Positions 19,417 to 28,351 of a DNA stretch of 64,000 nucleotides are shown here, in pieces (the first letter of the stretch is position 1; each line of letters starts with the position of its first letter). The notes under the pieces are model-generated. The model saw only the letters and a program-made list of their open reading frames with translations, was not told the origin of the DNA and searched no databases. The stretch spans positions 124,001 through 188,000 of the forward strand of contig JAIUNI010000006.1 in the NCBI GenBank assembly GCA_020161935.1, read 5' to 3'. This DNA is from Chloroflexota bacterium. GTDB lineage: Bacteria > Chloroflexota > Anaerolineae > Aggregatilineales > Phototrophicaceae. Position numbers and translations under genes: made by a program.

Positions 19417-20271
19417 TTATGACTTTACTTGCCACACATGGGCGTAATCGTGCAGGAATTGGTCGAAGGTGCGCGGCTGGCGATGCAAAACGGCTTGGAC
19501 ATCGTTGGTTGTTATTGCTGCGTAACCTCGCTGAATATCTTCAAACAACCATTCCATGAAGCTGACATGTTCACTGGCGGCGTTTGATTCCCGCATCCGT
19601 TGGATTTCATCTTCGGGTGTCGGGCTTTGATGGGTGATGGTTCTGCCTGTAAGTGCTGATAGACGAGCGGCAACCTCGGCATAGGTTAAGGCTTCGCTAC
19701 CGGTCAGTGTGTATTCCATACCGGATTCGACACCATCGAGCAGGAGTTTGGCAGCGACGGCGGCGATGTCGCGCGTATCAATGAGGGCAATGTGCGCGGT
19801 GCCGGAGGGCATCCAGATTTCATTTTTGGTGTTGATTGACCGTAAGTCCTGCGTGCTGAAGTTTTGCATGAACCAGTTGGGACGCAGAATGGTAAAGCGT
19901 GCGCCACTTTGGGCGACATGCTGTTCAACCATGTATAGCGGGTCGGTGGGATGCAGATCCGCACCCAGCGCGGACATGAATACGATTTCTTCAATGCCTG
20001 CTTCAATGGCAGCGTCAATGAACACAAATAATTGAAGGTGCCGTTCAGGTACATCCTCCGGGTGCAGCAGGAAAAGGCTGGTTACACCCTGTAGGGCAGG
20101 CGAGAAAGAAGCAGGATCATCGTAGCTGAAGTACACCGCAGGGGCGGGGAAGTCCCAGACCGTTTTTGCACGGTCGAGCGACTGCGTTGCCGCCCGATAG
20201 TCAGCTCCAGCGGCGTTCAATGCGCGTACGATTTCTTGCCCGACTTTTCCGGTCGAATTGGTTACGAGCAT
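19417..20271 (-). CDS. NmrA-like NAD(P)-binding reductase
   Basis: A 284-residue Rossmann-fold protein beginning MLVTNSTGKVGQEIVRAL, a variant of the GxxGxxG dinucleotide site. VTSLFLLHPEDVP, EIVFMSALGAD and FTILRPNWFMQNF match the NmrA/quinone-reductase-2 (QOR2) atypical SDR group. The longer frame (to 20454) adds 61 residues unlike the family, so I start at 20271. First gene of a minus-strand run with the AraC regulator. Confidence 0.88.
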   Translation of the reverse strand: MLVTNSTGKVGQEIVRALNAAGADYRAATQSLDRAKTVWDFPAPAVYFSYDDPASFSPALQGVTSLFLLHPEDVPERHLQLFVFIDAAIEAGIEEIVFMSALGADLHPTDPLYMVEQHVAQSGARFTILRPNWFMQNFSTQDLRSINTKNEIWMPSGTAHIALIDTRDIAAVAAKLLLDGVESGMEYTLTGSEALTYAEVAARLSALTGRTITHQSPTPEDEIQRMRESNAASEHVSFMEWLFEDIQRGYAAITTNDVQAVLHRQPRTFDQFLHDYAHVWQVKS

Positions 20272-20439
20272 AGTCAAGGTGATGATACCTGATGAATAAT
20301 GTTTGGAGATTAATTTAGCACGGGTGTTCCGATAGGGCAAGCATGTTGGGCGATGGCTGTGAGTGAGGATTGGATATTCAATCGAAGGTCGGATTGAGAA
20401 TATTGGCAAACACACTTTTAATTGGGGGGTGGTTTTTAC

Positions 20440-20467
20440 GGAATTGATGAGCAAATTCCTGTATACT
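20440..20467 (+). promoter_or_regulatory. Possible promoter/operator of the nfeD-flotillin operon
   Basis: A 6-bp inverted repeat GGAATT...AATTCC (20440-20459) sits directly before a TATACT box (20462-20467), about 150 bp upstream of the nfeD start. No convincing -35 box is at standard spacing. Apart from this, 20272-20615 shows only AT-rich DNA. Confidence 0.3.
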
Positions 20468-20615
20468 TTATTGCAAAGTTAATTTCAGGTGAAAACCTGT
20501 AATAATCTATCAAGAGGCCAAAGACGACCTCTAAAAAATAGACCAAATTATTATTATTTTATGTTTTTGTTTTAAGTTATAGTTCGATTTGATGCGTGAG
20601 TGAGAGGAGGATCTG

Positions 20616-21137
20616 TTGGAAGGCAATCCCATGTTTTGGGTCTTCGCCGTCATGACCCTGATCGGCGTGTTGTACTTTTTAGTGACGATTTTTACGGGCA
20701 GTGATTTGCTGGGTGACATTGATATACCCGGCATTGACCTTGGGGATGGGTTCGGTTTCACTGTGCTGGCGGTATTCCTTGCGGGGTTCGGTTCTATCGG
20801 TTTGCTGGGGTCACTATCGGGGTGGGGTTTAGGGCTGACGCTGATCGCGGCGTTGATCTTCGGTGTGATCCTCGGACGGATGGCGCTGACCCTGCTGCGG
20901 TGGGTGTTTAAGCAGCAGTCGGGCAAGATTGTCAGCCGCGAGGCAGAACTGATTGGCATATCAGGGCGAGTCACGATTGAGGTTCCCGAAGGTAAGATCG
21001 GCGAGGTGATGATCGAGCGCGATTTTGTCCAGCGCTACCCGATTAAGGAAATGAATGGCGCGGCACTACAACGCGGCGATCAAGTTGAAGTTGTTGACAT
21101 CAACGGCGGCATTTTAACGGTTAAGAAGAAGCGGTAA
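20616..21137 (+). CDS. NfeD-like membrane protein (flotillin partner)
   Basis: A 173-residue protein with hydrophobic segments at about 6-25, 45-65 and 70-90 and a C-terminal OB-fold NfeD domain (GISGRVTIEVPEGKIGEVMI ... GDQVEVVDINGGILTV). Partners of this kind work with SPFH/flotillin proteins in membrane organisation. The start appears to be TTG: AGGAGGA lies five bases before it, whereas the ATG five codons later has no site. It is followed 25 bp later by the flotillin gene. Confidence 0.85.
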   Translation: MEGNPMFWVFAVMTLIGVLYFLVTIFTGSDLLGDIDIPGIDLGDGFGFTVLAVFLAGFGSIGLLGSLSGWGLGLTLIAALIFGVILGRMALTLLRWVFKQQSGKIVSREAELIGISGRVTIEVPEGKIGEVMIERDFVQRYPIKEMNGAALQRGDQVEVVDINGGILTVKKKR

Positions 21138-21162
21138 TCGCTTTACAGAGAAGGAGCGTGGG

Positions 21163-22695
21163 ATGGAACTCGGTTTGGTTATTGTTCTGATTGTTGTTGC
21201 AGTCCTATTTTTGGGGTTATTAGCCCTTGTCAGGAGTGTGTATCACCGCGTACCGCCGAGTGAAGTGATGGTGGTATACGGGCGCGGCGACTCGCGTATG
21301 GTCACGAACGGGGGTGTGTTCGTCATTCCGCTGTTGGAGACGTATAAGAAACTTGACATCACCATTATGACGATCAAGCAGGAGCGCGACGAGGTTTATA
21401 CGGTCAGCGGTGTGCCGATCAAGCTGGACTGGGTGGCGCAGGTGCAGATTGACTCAGAGGAAATCGCCCTGCGGACGGCAGCACGCGCGTTTTTGGATAA
21501 GAAACGTGATGAAGTGCAGAAGATTATTACTGAGACGTTGAGCGCAAACTTCCGCGCCATCGTCGGTCAGCTTTCGGTCGAGGCCATTCACCGCGACCGC
21601 GACGAGTTCGTGCAGAAGGTGCAAGACCTCGCGCGGGATGATGTGGCCGCGATGGGCATTAAGGTGATCTCGATGGGTATTGAGGAAATCACCGACGACC
21701 AAGGCTACCTGATCGCGATGGCTGCTCCGCAGATTGCGGCGGTCAAACGTGACGCGACAATCGCACAGGCGGATGCTGAACGCGAAGCCCGTGTCCGCGC
21801 GGCGACAGCGACCCGCGAAGCCGAACAAGCGGAATTGGATGCCCAGCGTGAAATCCTCGCCCAGCGTGAAGCGCTCTCGATCCGCGAGGTGGAAGTGCAA
21901 AAGCGCGTCGGGTTGGCGAACGCGACCTCCGAACAAGAAGTGCAGAAGTTACGCGCGTTGGCTGTCGAGCAGCAGCAAGAAGCGGAAGTACTGGTTCCAG
22001 CGCGGGCGAAGCGGCAGTCGATTGAAATTGAGGCCGAAGCTGAACGCCGCCGCATGATTATTAACGCGGAAGCCCAAGCGGACTCGACCCGTAAGCGTGC
22101 CGAGGCGGAAGCGCAGGCGACCGAGCAGCGTGGTCGTGCAGACGCGGTTGCGTACCAAGCGATGAAGGAAGCCGAAGCGCAAGGTGCGAAGGCGGAAGCG
22201 TCCGCCGTTCAGGCGCTTAAAATGGCGGAAGCGGAAGGTAATCGCGCACAACTGCTAGCGGAAGCCGAAGGTCGTCGTGAGCTGGCGGCTGCAAGCGCGG
22301 CGGAAGATGCGATCAACCTGCGCCAATTCTTGATCGAGCAGATTACGAAGGCGGATGTTTCCAAAACCGAAGCGATGGCGAAGGCGCTGGCTGGCCTCGG
22401 TGGCAATGTGCGCGTGGTGCAGATCGGTAATAACGGCAACGGCGCGAACGGCGGCAGCGGGAACACCTTCATGGATATGCTGATGAACATTCCTGAAGTA
22501 GCGGAAACGTTCCGCACGAAGGTGGAAGCGTTGAGCGGCGAGGACTTCCAAGTGACGCTGGCACGGATGGCACTGATGTTCGAAACCCTGCGGAATGCGG
22601 GCGGCTTTGACGGCAACGGCAGCGCGAAGCCGAACGAAACGATCACGCCGAGCGCACCCAGTACACCGGCTGCTGGTGAGACACCGGAAGGGTAA
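21163..22695 (+). CDS. Flotillin-like SPFH-domain protein
   Basis: A 510-residue protein: one N-terminal membrane segment (about 3-25), an SPFH/band-7 domain (about 30-200), a long Ala/Glu/Arg-rich coiled coil (about 205-400) and a C-terminal tail with Gly/Asn-rich and Pro/Thr-rich stretches. This is the layout of FloT/YuaG-type flotillins, which organise ordered membrane regions at the inner face of the membrane. GGAG upstream. Forms an operon with the NfeD-like gene and ends in a strong terminator. Confidence 0.92.
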   Translation: MELGLVIVLIVVAVLFLGLLALVRSVYHRVPPSEVMVVYGRGDSRMVTNGGVFVIPLLETYKKLDITIMTIKQERDEVYTVSGVPIKLDWVAQVQIDSEEIALRTAARAFLDKKRDEVQKIITETLSANFRAIVGQLSVEAIHRDRDEFVQKVQDLARDDVAAMGIKVISMGIEEITDDQGYLIAMAAPQIAAVKRDATIAQADAEREARVRAATATREAEQAELDAQREILAQREALSIREVEVQKRVGLANATSEQEVQKLRALAVEQQQEAEVLVPARAKRQSIEIEAEAERRRMIINAEAQADSTRKRAEAEAQATEQRGRADAVAYQAMKEAEAQGAKAEASAVQALKMAEAEGNRAQLLAEAEGRRELAAASAAEDAINLRQFLIEQITKADVSKTEAMAKALAGLGGNVRVVQIGNNGNGANGGSGNTFMDMLMNIPEVAETFRTKVEALSGEDFQVTLARMALMFETLRNAGGFDGNGSAKPNETITPSAPSTPAAGETPEG

Positions 22696-22723
22696 GGGCA
22701 GTAGTCAAATAGGCATGTTGAAG

Positions 22724-22748
22724 GGCGACCCAAGCGGTCGCCTTTTTT
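22724..22748 (+). terminator. Rho-independent terminator of the nfeD-flotillin operon
   Basis: Perfect 7-bp stem GGCGACC / GGTCGCC, loop CAAGC, followed by six T. Twenty-eight bases after the flotillin stop codon. Confidence 0.92.
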
Positions 22749-22823
22749 GATTCGAGCAAGAAAGGCGCGGATGAGGCACGACTCGCCCATATGCAGCAAG
22801 TTAAGGGTTTTGAGGGTAGGCAT

Positions 22824-22999
22824 TTGCCAGCGGATAACCTCACAAGGGGACTATAGACCCGCTGGCAAGGCGAATAAACCCCCACCCTAAAGGACTTCCT
22901 TCGGTCGTAAACGGGGATGCTCGGAAAGGAGTGCGTACGAAGCGGAAGAAAATGTTTGTGGGCAGGGAAGCAGCGGACAGCCTATCTGCTGTCCCTACA
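22824..22999. repeat. Compound hairpin element, copy 2
   Basis: Matches copy 1 (15001-15150) from TTGCCAGCGG through GCTGGCAAGGCGAATAAAC. It then carries an insertion of about 23 bases containing GGACTTCCTTCGGTC, and re-joins the shared order AAACGG.GATG, CGTACG, AGGGAAGCAGCGGACAGCC and the palindrome with CTACA. It fills most of the gap after the flotillin operon. Confidence 0.8.
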
Positions 23000-23062
23000 C
23001 ACGTACGATATGTTTGTTTAGGTGGGGCGACGCAGCACGCGGCTTCCTTACACGAGTTAGCG

Positions 23063-23914
23063 TTATCGTTTGAGGGCGTGTTTTAAGCCCCATTGAATCC
23101 CCGGGGCGGCGACCTCACAGTGATTCTGGTCAAGGAATAGGTGTTTGACCAATGAGAGACCCCCGTACTTGCGGCCTTGCAGAATGGCGGCGAGGCGCAG
23201 GGTGTCGGTCATGGTGGTGTCGTCGGCTGTCTCCTCCAGTTCGCCTACAAACAGATAAACTTTTGCCGGAAGCTGCTGGTTGGTTTTGGCAAAGGCGGCT
23301 TCTTGGTCGAAGGTGAAGCGGTTGTCATAGGAGAGGGTGGGGCTGCCGAGGATTAAGCTGCTGAACAGCGTGGGTGCTTCGAACATGGTGAACAGTCCAA
23401 ACAAGCCGCCGTAGGAATGACCCGCGAGGATACGCTTGGCAGGGTCGGCGCGAAAGTCGGTTTCAATGGTGGGGATGAGTTCGTCCTGTAAGAATTTGAG
23501 GAAGCCTGCCGCGTCGCCGTTGGGGACAGGGCGCTTATAAAATTCGGACATGGACGCTTCGACCTTGGGGTCATGAGTGGGGGTGAGGTCGTGGTCGCGG
23601 CGGGTGAAGGAGTCGCGGGTGTCCGCAATCGGGTTGCCTGTTTCGGGGTAGCCGATACCGACGACGATGGCATCAGTCGTGCTGCCACACCACGCCATCG
23701 GACGGATGATGCCGGTGACCATTCCAGCATACCAATTACCATCCAGCACATAGACCACCGGCCAGCGTTCGGGTGTCTCGTTAAACGGCCAGCCTTCATC
23801 TGCGGCCTTGTTATAGCCGAGGGGCAGGCTGATGGTGATCTGGTATTGGCGGCCTGAATGTTTGGACTGCATCAGGCGCAATTCGCTGCCGGATATAGTT
23901 ACGGGTTGGGACAT
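23063..23914 (-). CDS. Alpha/beta-hydrolase, IroE/Fes-like esterase
   Basis: A 283-residue soluble esterase. The nucleophile elbow is AGHSYGGLFGLF (G-x-S-x-G), with an acid in YLFVGELEE and the final His in LDQNHCEVAAP. VVYVLDGNWYAGM and GIGYPETG are typical of putative esterases related to IroE and esterase D; the substrate is not predictable. No signal peptide. AAAGGA precedes the ATG at 23914, one base after the stop of the upstream reductase gene: a tight operon. Confidence 0.85.
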   Translation of the reverse strand: MSQPVTISGSELRLMQSKHSGRQYQITISLPLGYNKAADEGWPFNETPERWPVVYVLDGNWYAGMVTGIIRPMAWCGSTTDAIVVGIGYPETGNPIADTRDSFTRRDHDLTPTHDPKVEASMSEFYKRPVPNGDAAGFLKFLQDELIPTIETDFRADPAKRILAGHSYGGLFGLFTMFEAPTLFSSLILGSPTLSYDNRFTFDQEAAFAKTNQQLPAKVYLFVGELEETADDTTMTDTLRLAAILQGRKYGGLSLVKHLFLDQNHCEVAAPGIQWGLKHALKR

Positions 23915-23915
23915 A

Positions 23916-24494
23916 CTATTTTCCTTTGGTGTAGTGAAGATGGGTCGCGGCGGGTGTTTGGATGGTTTCGACCACTTTGAATTCGCGCGGATAGCTGCCG
24001 AGGTTATCGAACAGGCGCGTACCCGCACCGAGCAGCACGGGAACGAGGTGAATATAGAGGTCGTCGATCAGTCCTGCTTTGAGGTACTGTTGGGCGAGGG
24101 TTGCACCGCCGCCAATGACCACATCTTTATCACCTGCGGCGGCTTTGGCCTGTGTGAGGGCGCTTTCGATGCCGTCGGTGACGAAGGTGAAGGTGGTTGG
24201 CCCTTTGATGAGAACCGGCTGCGGGTGGTGGGTGGGGACGAAGCAGGGCATCCCAAATGTGCCATCGTCGCCCCAGTAGACGAGGCCGAGATCGACCATA
24301 CGCTTGCCGAGGATGAACGCGCCCGTTTTGGCAAAGTAGTCCGAACTCAACTGCTTATCAGTCTCGGTGGCGGCATCGAACATCCAGTTGTGCAGCAGTT
24401 CACCATTTTCGCCGAGCGGGTGCTGTGGGCCGCTATTTGTGCCAGCGGTGAAACCATCCAAGGACATTGAAATTTGGAGTGTTACGCGACCCAT
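23916..24494 (-). CDS. RibD C-terminal/dihydrofolate reductase-like protein
   Basis: A 192-residue NADPH-dependent reductase-like protein with ISMSLDGFTAGTN, FILGKRMVDLG, DVVIGGGATLAQQYLKAGLIDDLYI. Same superfamily as the protein at 18063-18647, but not a close duplicate. Strong AAAGGAG before the ATG at 24494; the longer frame adds 12 unsupported codons. Co-transcribed with the downstream esterase. Confidence 0.88.
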   Translation of the reverse strand: MGRVTLQISMSLDGFTAGTNSGPQHPLGENGELLHNWMFDAATETDKQLSSDYFAKTGAFILGKRMVDLGLVYWGDDGTFGMPCFVPTHHPQPVLIKGPTTFTFVTDGIESALTQAKAAAGDKDVVIGGGATLAQQYLKAGLIDDLYIHLVPVLLGAGTRLFDNLGSYPREFKVVETIQTPAATHLHYTKGK

Positions 24495-24920
24495 AAGTTC
24501 TCCTTTGGTGAATGTGTGAAGATGAAGCACGGACGAGATGTCAGGCTTGTCCGTAGTTAAATATGAGGCTCTTTGCGTCGCATGAGGCTAAAGCCGTCAT
24601 GCTAACCACCGGACAAGTCCACTAAAGGGACTTCAGATCCTCGGCTAATTAACCATTTTGACGCTCAAATCTAGCAGGACTGGATCAATACAGATCCTAC
24701 ATCCATGCACAAGTAATGACATAAACTACGGACAAGCCTTGTATCGCGTCCCTACACTGTGAACATACAGCAACATTTACCTCATGACGGTTATCTTGCT
24801 GTTGGATGCACATATGTTCTAAGGACTATACTGGTTTTTAGCGAATCCGTAAAGATACCTTTGGACTTTTGTAACACTTAGGTGGGTGAGGGGTCTTAGT
24901 GAAGGAATAGCTTTGGAGGG
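24495..24920. other. Intergenic region with palindromic repeats
   Basis: No gene seen. It holds diverged members of the palindrome family: GGACGAG...CTTGTCC at 24534-24552 and ACAAGCCTTGT followed by CGTCCCTACAC at 24732-24756. Two genes diverge from it, so promoters for the reductase-esterase pair and the sigma-factor operon must lie here. Confidence 0.6.
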
Positions 24921-24926
24921 GTGAAT

Positions 24927-25481
24927 GTGCATCGTCCGGCGATGACACCTGACGACGAAATCCGCATTCTACGACTGGCACAGCATGACCGCTTGTTGTT
25001 CGCGCCTATTTACGAGGCGTATTTTGAGCGTGTGTATGCCTACTGCCTGCGGCGAACCGGCAACGTACAGGAGGCGGAGGACTTGTGCAGTCTGGTGTTC
25101 ATACGGGCGCTGGGAGGGTTGGCAGGATACCGAGGTGGGATGGTAGCGGCGTGGTTATTCACGATTGCCCACAATACAGTCGTGAAGCACTACCGCGCTA
25201 AACATCCGATTACGGCGTTGGACGATGCAGTCGAGATCGCGGTGGAGTCCGACCTGAACGAGGTGGATGAGATGGAAATGTGGCGCACGGTGGCGGGGTT
25301 GGTGAAGGCTTTACCGGATGAACAGCGGGAACTGCTGGCGCTGACATTGGACGCGGGTTTGAACTCGCAGCAGGTGGGCGAGATTATGGGCAAGAACGCG
25401 ACGGCGGTGCGGGTGCAGCTCCACCGGCTGCTGAAGCAGTTACGCGAACAGTACGAGAAGATCAGCGGGGAACCGGCGTGA
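24927..25481 (+). CDS. ECF-type RNA polymerase sigma factor
   Basis: A ~184-residue sigma-70-family protein with region 2 (YEAYFERVYAYCLRRTGN ... EDLCSLVFIRAL) and region 4 (LKALPDEQRELLALTL-like, then QVGEIMGKNATAVRVQLHRL), and no region 3, as in ECF sigmas. GGAGG lies seven bases before the GTG at 24927; an in-frame GTG at 24921 would be too close. It overlaps the next gene by 4 bp, the usual arrangement of an ECF sigma with its anti-sigma partner. Confidence 0.88.
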   Translation: MHRPAMTPDDEIRILRLAQHDRLLFAPIYEAYFERVYAYCLRRTGNVQEAEDLCSLVFIRALGGLAGYRGGMVAAWLFTIAHNTVVKHYRAKHPITALDDAVEIAVESDLNEVDEMEMWRTVAGLVKALPDEQRELLALTLDAGLNSQQVGEIMGKNATAVRVQLHRLLKQLREQYEKISGEPA

Positions 25482-27730
25482 TGAACGACCAATCCGAACT
25501 CTTAGAGCAGTTTTTAGAGCTGCTGCGGGGCGACCCCCAAACCTTGCCACCGGAAGGACTTGATCCAGCGCTGGCGGACTTCGCGCGGCGGATGCTGCAA
25601 ACGCCGAAGCCGGATGCTAACCTGCGGGGGCGCATCTGGGAGCAAGCTATTCAGTCCCAACCCTATTCTAATGGGCGCGTGCAAGAACCTGTCGATATGG
25701 ATAAGGAGAACGAGTTTATGGTCATTAAAACCCCAACCACACGGCGCAGTACATGGGCGTGGACGGTATTGGTGGCAGCGGCGGCCTGTGTCGTCGGGAT
25801 TATCTTCATCATGCGGTCGCCAACGCCGAACGTATTTAGCAGCATCAGCTTGCAGAACGCGGCGACCTTAACACCGAGCGCGACCCTGACACCTAGCCTG
25901 ACGATTACGCCGAGTTTAACCGTGACACCCAGCCTGACGATTACGCCCAGTTTGACGGTCACACCCAGCGCTACACTGACACGCGACCCGCAGATGCAGT
26001 TCCCGACGTTTACGTCCGAAGGTCTATTTAGTGAATCATCGTTGCAATCCATGATAATGACGTGGGAGGCATGTACCCAGCGTTTAGATGCTGGATCTAG
26101 TCCATATGAATATACGATTCAGCCCGGTGACACACTGGGTACTATCATTCAGCAATACTGCTATTACGATATGAGTGTTGGGTCAGGTGGTATTATCGAT
26201 CAAGTCATGCAATTGAATAACATCCAAGACCCTGATAAGCCGTTGGAGATGGGTACAGTTATCCTGATCCCCCGACCAACACCCACGACGTTAGGGGGAA
26301 TGTCACCTGCTGCACCGACACCTGATCTACAGATGCAACTGCCGACGTTTACGTTTACGCCGTTCGTGAACGCCTCGATGGGGGCGTATGAATACACGAT
26401 TCAAGAAGGGGATACGCTTGGTTATATCATCGCGCAATTTGGCTACCGTGACCTGAGTGTTGGGCAGGGAGGTATTGTCGACCAAGTGATGCGCCTGAAT
26501 AATATTCAGGACGCTAACGCGCTGCCGCCAGCCGGTACGGTGATGCTGATCCCACTACCGACCGCAACCCCCACCGCGCCGACTGCCGAGGAAGCCGTGT
26601 ATATGACGGCAACGGCGTTGGTTCAAGGCGCAACCGCGACCGCACAGGCCATGCCGGTTATCCAACCCATCCAAATAATTCCCGGTCATGCCAATCGAAA
26701 TGATGGACTGAGTACAGGAACACTTTCGGAGAATAATCCGGTGATGAGTTATCAGTTTACAGCCGATGCTGAGGGCGTGGTGGTGCTGAGTCTTTCGACC
26801 AGCAGCGAAATTAATCTTGTGAGCCTCGACCATACGGTTATTAACGCGAACAGTTCAGGTGGTGGGGGTGGCGGCAGCAGCGGTGGGGGCGGCAGCGTGA
26901 ACCCGATTGTCATGCAGAGTGTGAGCAGCCATTTCCTTGTACATCAGGGGGACACTGTACAGGTGAACGTGCGATTGAACGCGCCTCCCGGTATCTTTTC
27001 ACCTGAGCAAGAGATTCCTTATGAACTCGATATTCGGTTGCAGAATGTGGTGGCGCTGAACCAAGACCCGTTTGATGCGACGGCAGAAGATACACTGAAC
27101 GACTTTAACCCGATGGTGCTGTATTCGTTCGACGCGGCGGCTGGTGACCGTGTGACGATTAAGGCGACGGGTGTGGATGGCTTCGACTCGACACTTGAGC
27201 TTTATGACGCGACGTTTAATCCGGTGGGCGATATTTCAGTGGCATTCGACTATGACAGCGGCGCGGGTTATGACCCTGAAATTCACCAAATGGTACTGCC
27301 GACCAGTGGCAAATACTATGTGCTGGTGACATCCGGCAACCTCGGCTACGGGGCGTTCAAACTCGAACTGACGAAAGCCCAGATTCCATCGTTGGACGCT
27401 GGGACACAAGTCGCACGGTTTAATACACCGATTAACCCGCAGTTTGTGTTTGAAGGTAGGGCGGGGCAAGCGGTAATGCTCGAGATCACGCTGCCGGAAG
27501 ATGCCAGCGATTACATGGTACAGTCGGTTGATGTGCATGTGTACCAGAATGGGGCGCTGGTGGAGGTGTTGAACCACACTGCGGTTGCCAGACCTGTTCA
27601 AGGTATTGTACTGGTTGCCAACATCAATCCCCCGGCGGATGGGCCGGTTGTGGTGGAGATTGCCGCGAAGGGCAAGCTGACCCAGCCGAGCGAGCAGGTT
27701 TTCCGGCTGGAGGTCAGGTTGGGGGAGTAG
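25478..27730 (+). CDS. Single-pass membrane LysM protein, candidate anti-sigma factor
   Basis: A 750-residue protein: a ~90-residue cytoplasmic part, one membrane helix (about 94-112), a Thr/Pro/Ser repeat stalk (129-168), two LysM-like modules (about 205-262 and 305-362, each starting YEYTIQ.GDTLG), a Gly/Ser hinge near 465-480 and C-terminal beta domains of pre-peptidase type. The 4-bp overlap with the ECF sigma gene suggests that the cytoplasmic part holds the sigma factor. No zinc anti-sigma HxxxCxxC motif is visible, so this is inferred from context. LysM binds N-acetylglucosamine polymers such as peptidoglycan. Confidence 0.8.
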   Translation: MMNDQSELLEQFLELLRGDPQTLPPEGLDPALADFARRMLQTPKPDANLRGRIWEQAIQSQPYSNGRVQEPVDMDKENEFMVIKTPTTRRSTWAWTVLVAAAACVVGIIFIMRSPTPNVFSSISLQNAATLTPSATLTPSLTITPSLTVTPSLTITPSLTVTPSATLTRDPQMQFPTFTSEGLFSESSLQSMIMTWEACTQRLDAGSSPYEYTIQPGDTLGTIIQQYCYYDMSVGSGGIIDQVMQLNNIQDPDKPLEMGTVILIPRPTPTTLGGMSPAAPTPDLQMQLPTFTFTPFVNASMGAYEYTIQEGDTLGYIIAQFGYRDLSVGQGGIVDQVMRLNNIQDANALPPAGTVMLIPLPTATPTAPTAEEAVYMTATALVQGATATAQAMPVIQPIQIIPGHANRNDGLSTGTLSENNPVMSYQFTADAEGVVVLSLSTSSEINLVSLDHTVINANSSGGGGGGSSGGGGSVNPIVMQSVSSHFLVHQGDTVQVNVRLNAPPGIFSPEQEIPYELDIRLQNVVALNQDPFDATAEDTLNDFNPMVLYSFDAAAGDRVTIKATGVDGFDSTLELYDATFNPVGDISVAFDYDSGAGYDPEIHQMVLPTSGKYYVLVTSGNLGYGAFKLELTKAQIPSLDAGTQVARFNTPINPQFVFEGRAGQAVMLEITLPEDASDYMVQSVDVHVYQNGALVEVLNHTAVARPVQGIVLVANINPPADGPVVVEIAAKGKLTQPSEQVFRLEVRLGE
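25867..25983. repeat. 18-bp coding repeats (Thr-Pro-Ser stalk)
   Basis: About six in-frame 18-bp units encode alternating TITPSL / TVTPSL / SATLTP hexapeptides just outside the membrane helix of the LysM protein. Near-identical DNA units mean the stalk could change length by slippage without a frameshift. Confidence 0.8.
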
Positions 27731-27761
27731 CGAAAAACCCCATCCCTATATCTAGCAAGAT

Positions 27762-27787
27762 GGGAGGGTCACACACCCTCCCCTACA
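27762..27787. repeat. Palindrome GGGAGGGT-cacac-ACCCTCCC plus CTACA flank
   Basis: Perfect 8-bp arms followed by CTACA, 31 bp after the LysM-protein stop codon. Arms unlike those at 11816 or 15126, same 3' flank. No T run follows, so it is not a standard terminator. Confidence 0.8.
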
Positions 27788-27913
27788 TAAATTGTTATTC
27801 CCTGACGAGCGACAAATTTCGGTTAAATCGTCTGTAAATTGTCCAAGATTGCAACCTTTTGAGGGCGAGAGTCGTTTAGTGAGTGTGCGTCAACCACCAC
27901 ACAAGGATGTGCT

Positions 27914-28351
27914 ATGCCTGTACAACGCTCACACTTTCGCCCTGTTTCGGCATTCGCGCTGCTCATCGCGGTGGTCAGCTTATCGGCTTGCGGGTTGCTT
28001 GGGATTAACCGGTCGGATTGCAGCCAAGAAGTTTTGCTGATGCTGGAGCTTGACCCACCGGAGAGCGCGACCTTTACCGAGGAACACTGCTCGATGGGGA
28101 TCGTCAACCCGACTTATACGGCGACCCTGACGATACCGGCGGTTGATCTGGTGGCCTTCCAGCAGAACACACACATTGAAAGCTGGCTGACGACAGCGGT
28201 TTCCGCCCTGTCCTTAAAGGATCAGGCAGAGGGAATGGACTCGATCCTGTTTGGAAGTTTCAGCGATGGGGCGATTAGCGAAGAAGTGCTGATTGATACC
28301 CGCAACCCGCAAGCCTATACCGTGTATGTGGTGCGGACGTTTATTGACTAG
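27914..28351 (+). CDS. Predicted lipoprotein of unknown function
   Basis: A 145-residue protein with a signal peptide ending in the lipobox LSAC (Cys26). The mature part has two further cysteines (CSQEV, EHCSM) and no family I recognise. It ends immediately next to the stop of the convergent gene at 28352. The ATG is preceded by AAGGA. Confidence 0.75.
   Translation: MPVQRSHFRPVSAFALLIAVVSLSACGLLGINRSDCSQEVLLMLELDPPESATFTEEHCSMGIVNPTYTATLTIPAVDLVAFQQNTHIESWLTTAVSALSLKDQAEGMDSILFGSFSDGAISEEVLIDTRNPQAYTVYVVRTFID

Noticed and set aside
27762-27787. Rho-independent terminator of the sigma/LysM operon
   Set aside because: The stem is perfect, but no T run follows, and the same CTACA flank occurs at unrelated sites; assigned to the palindrome family.
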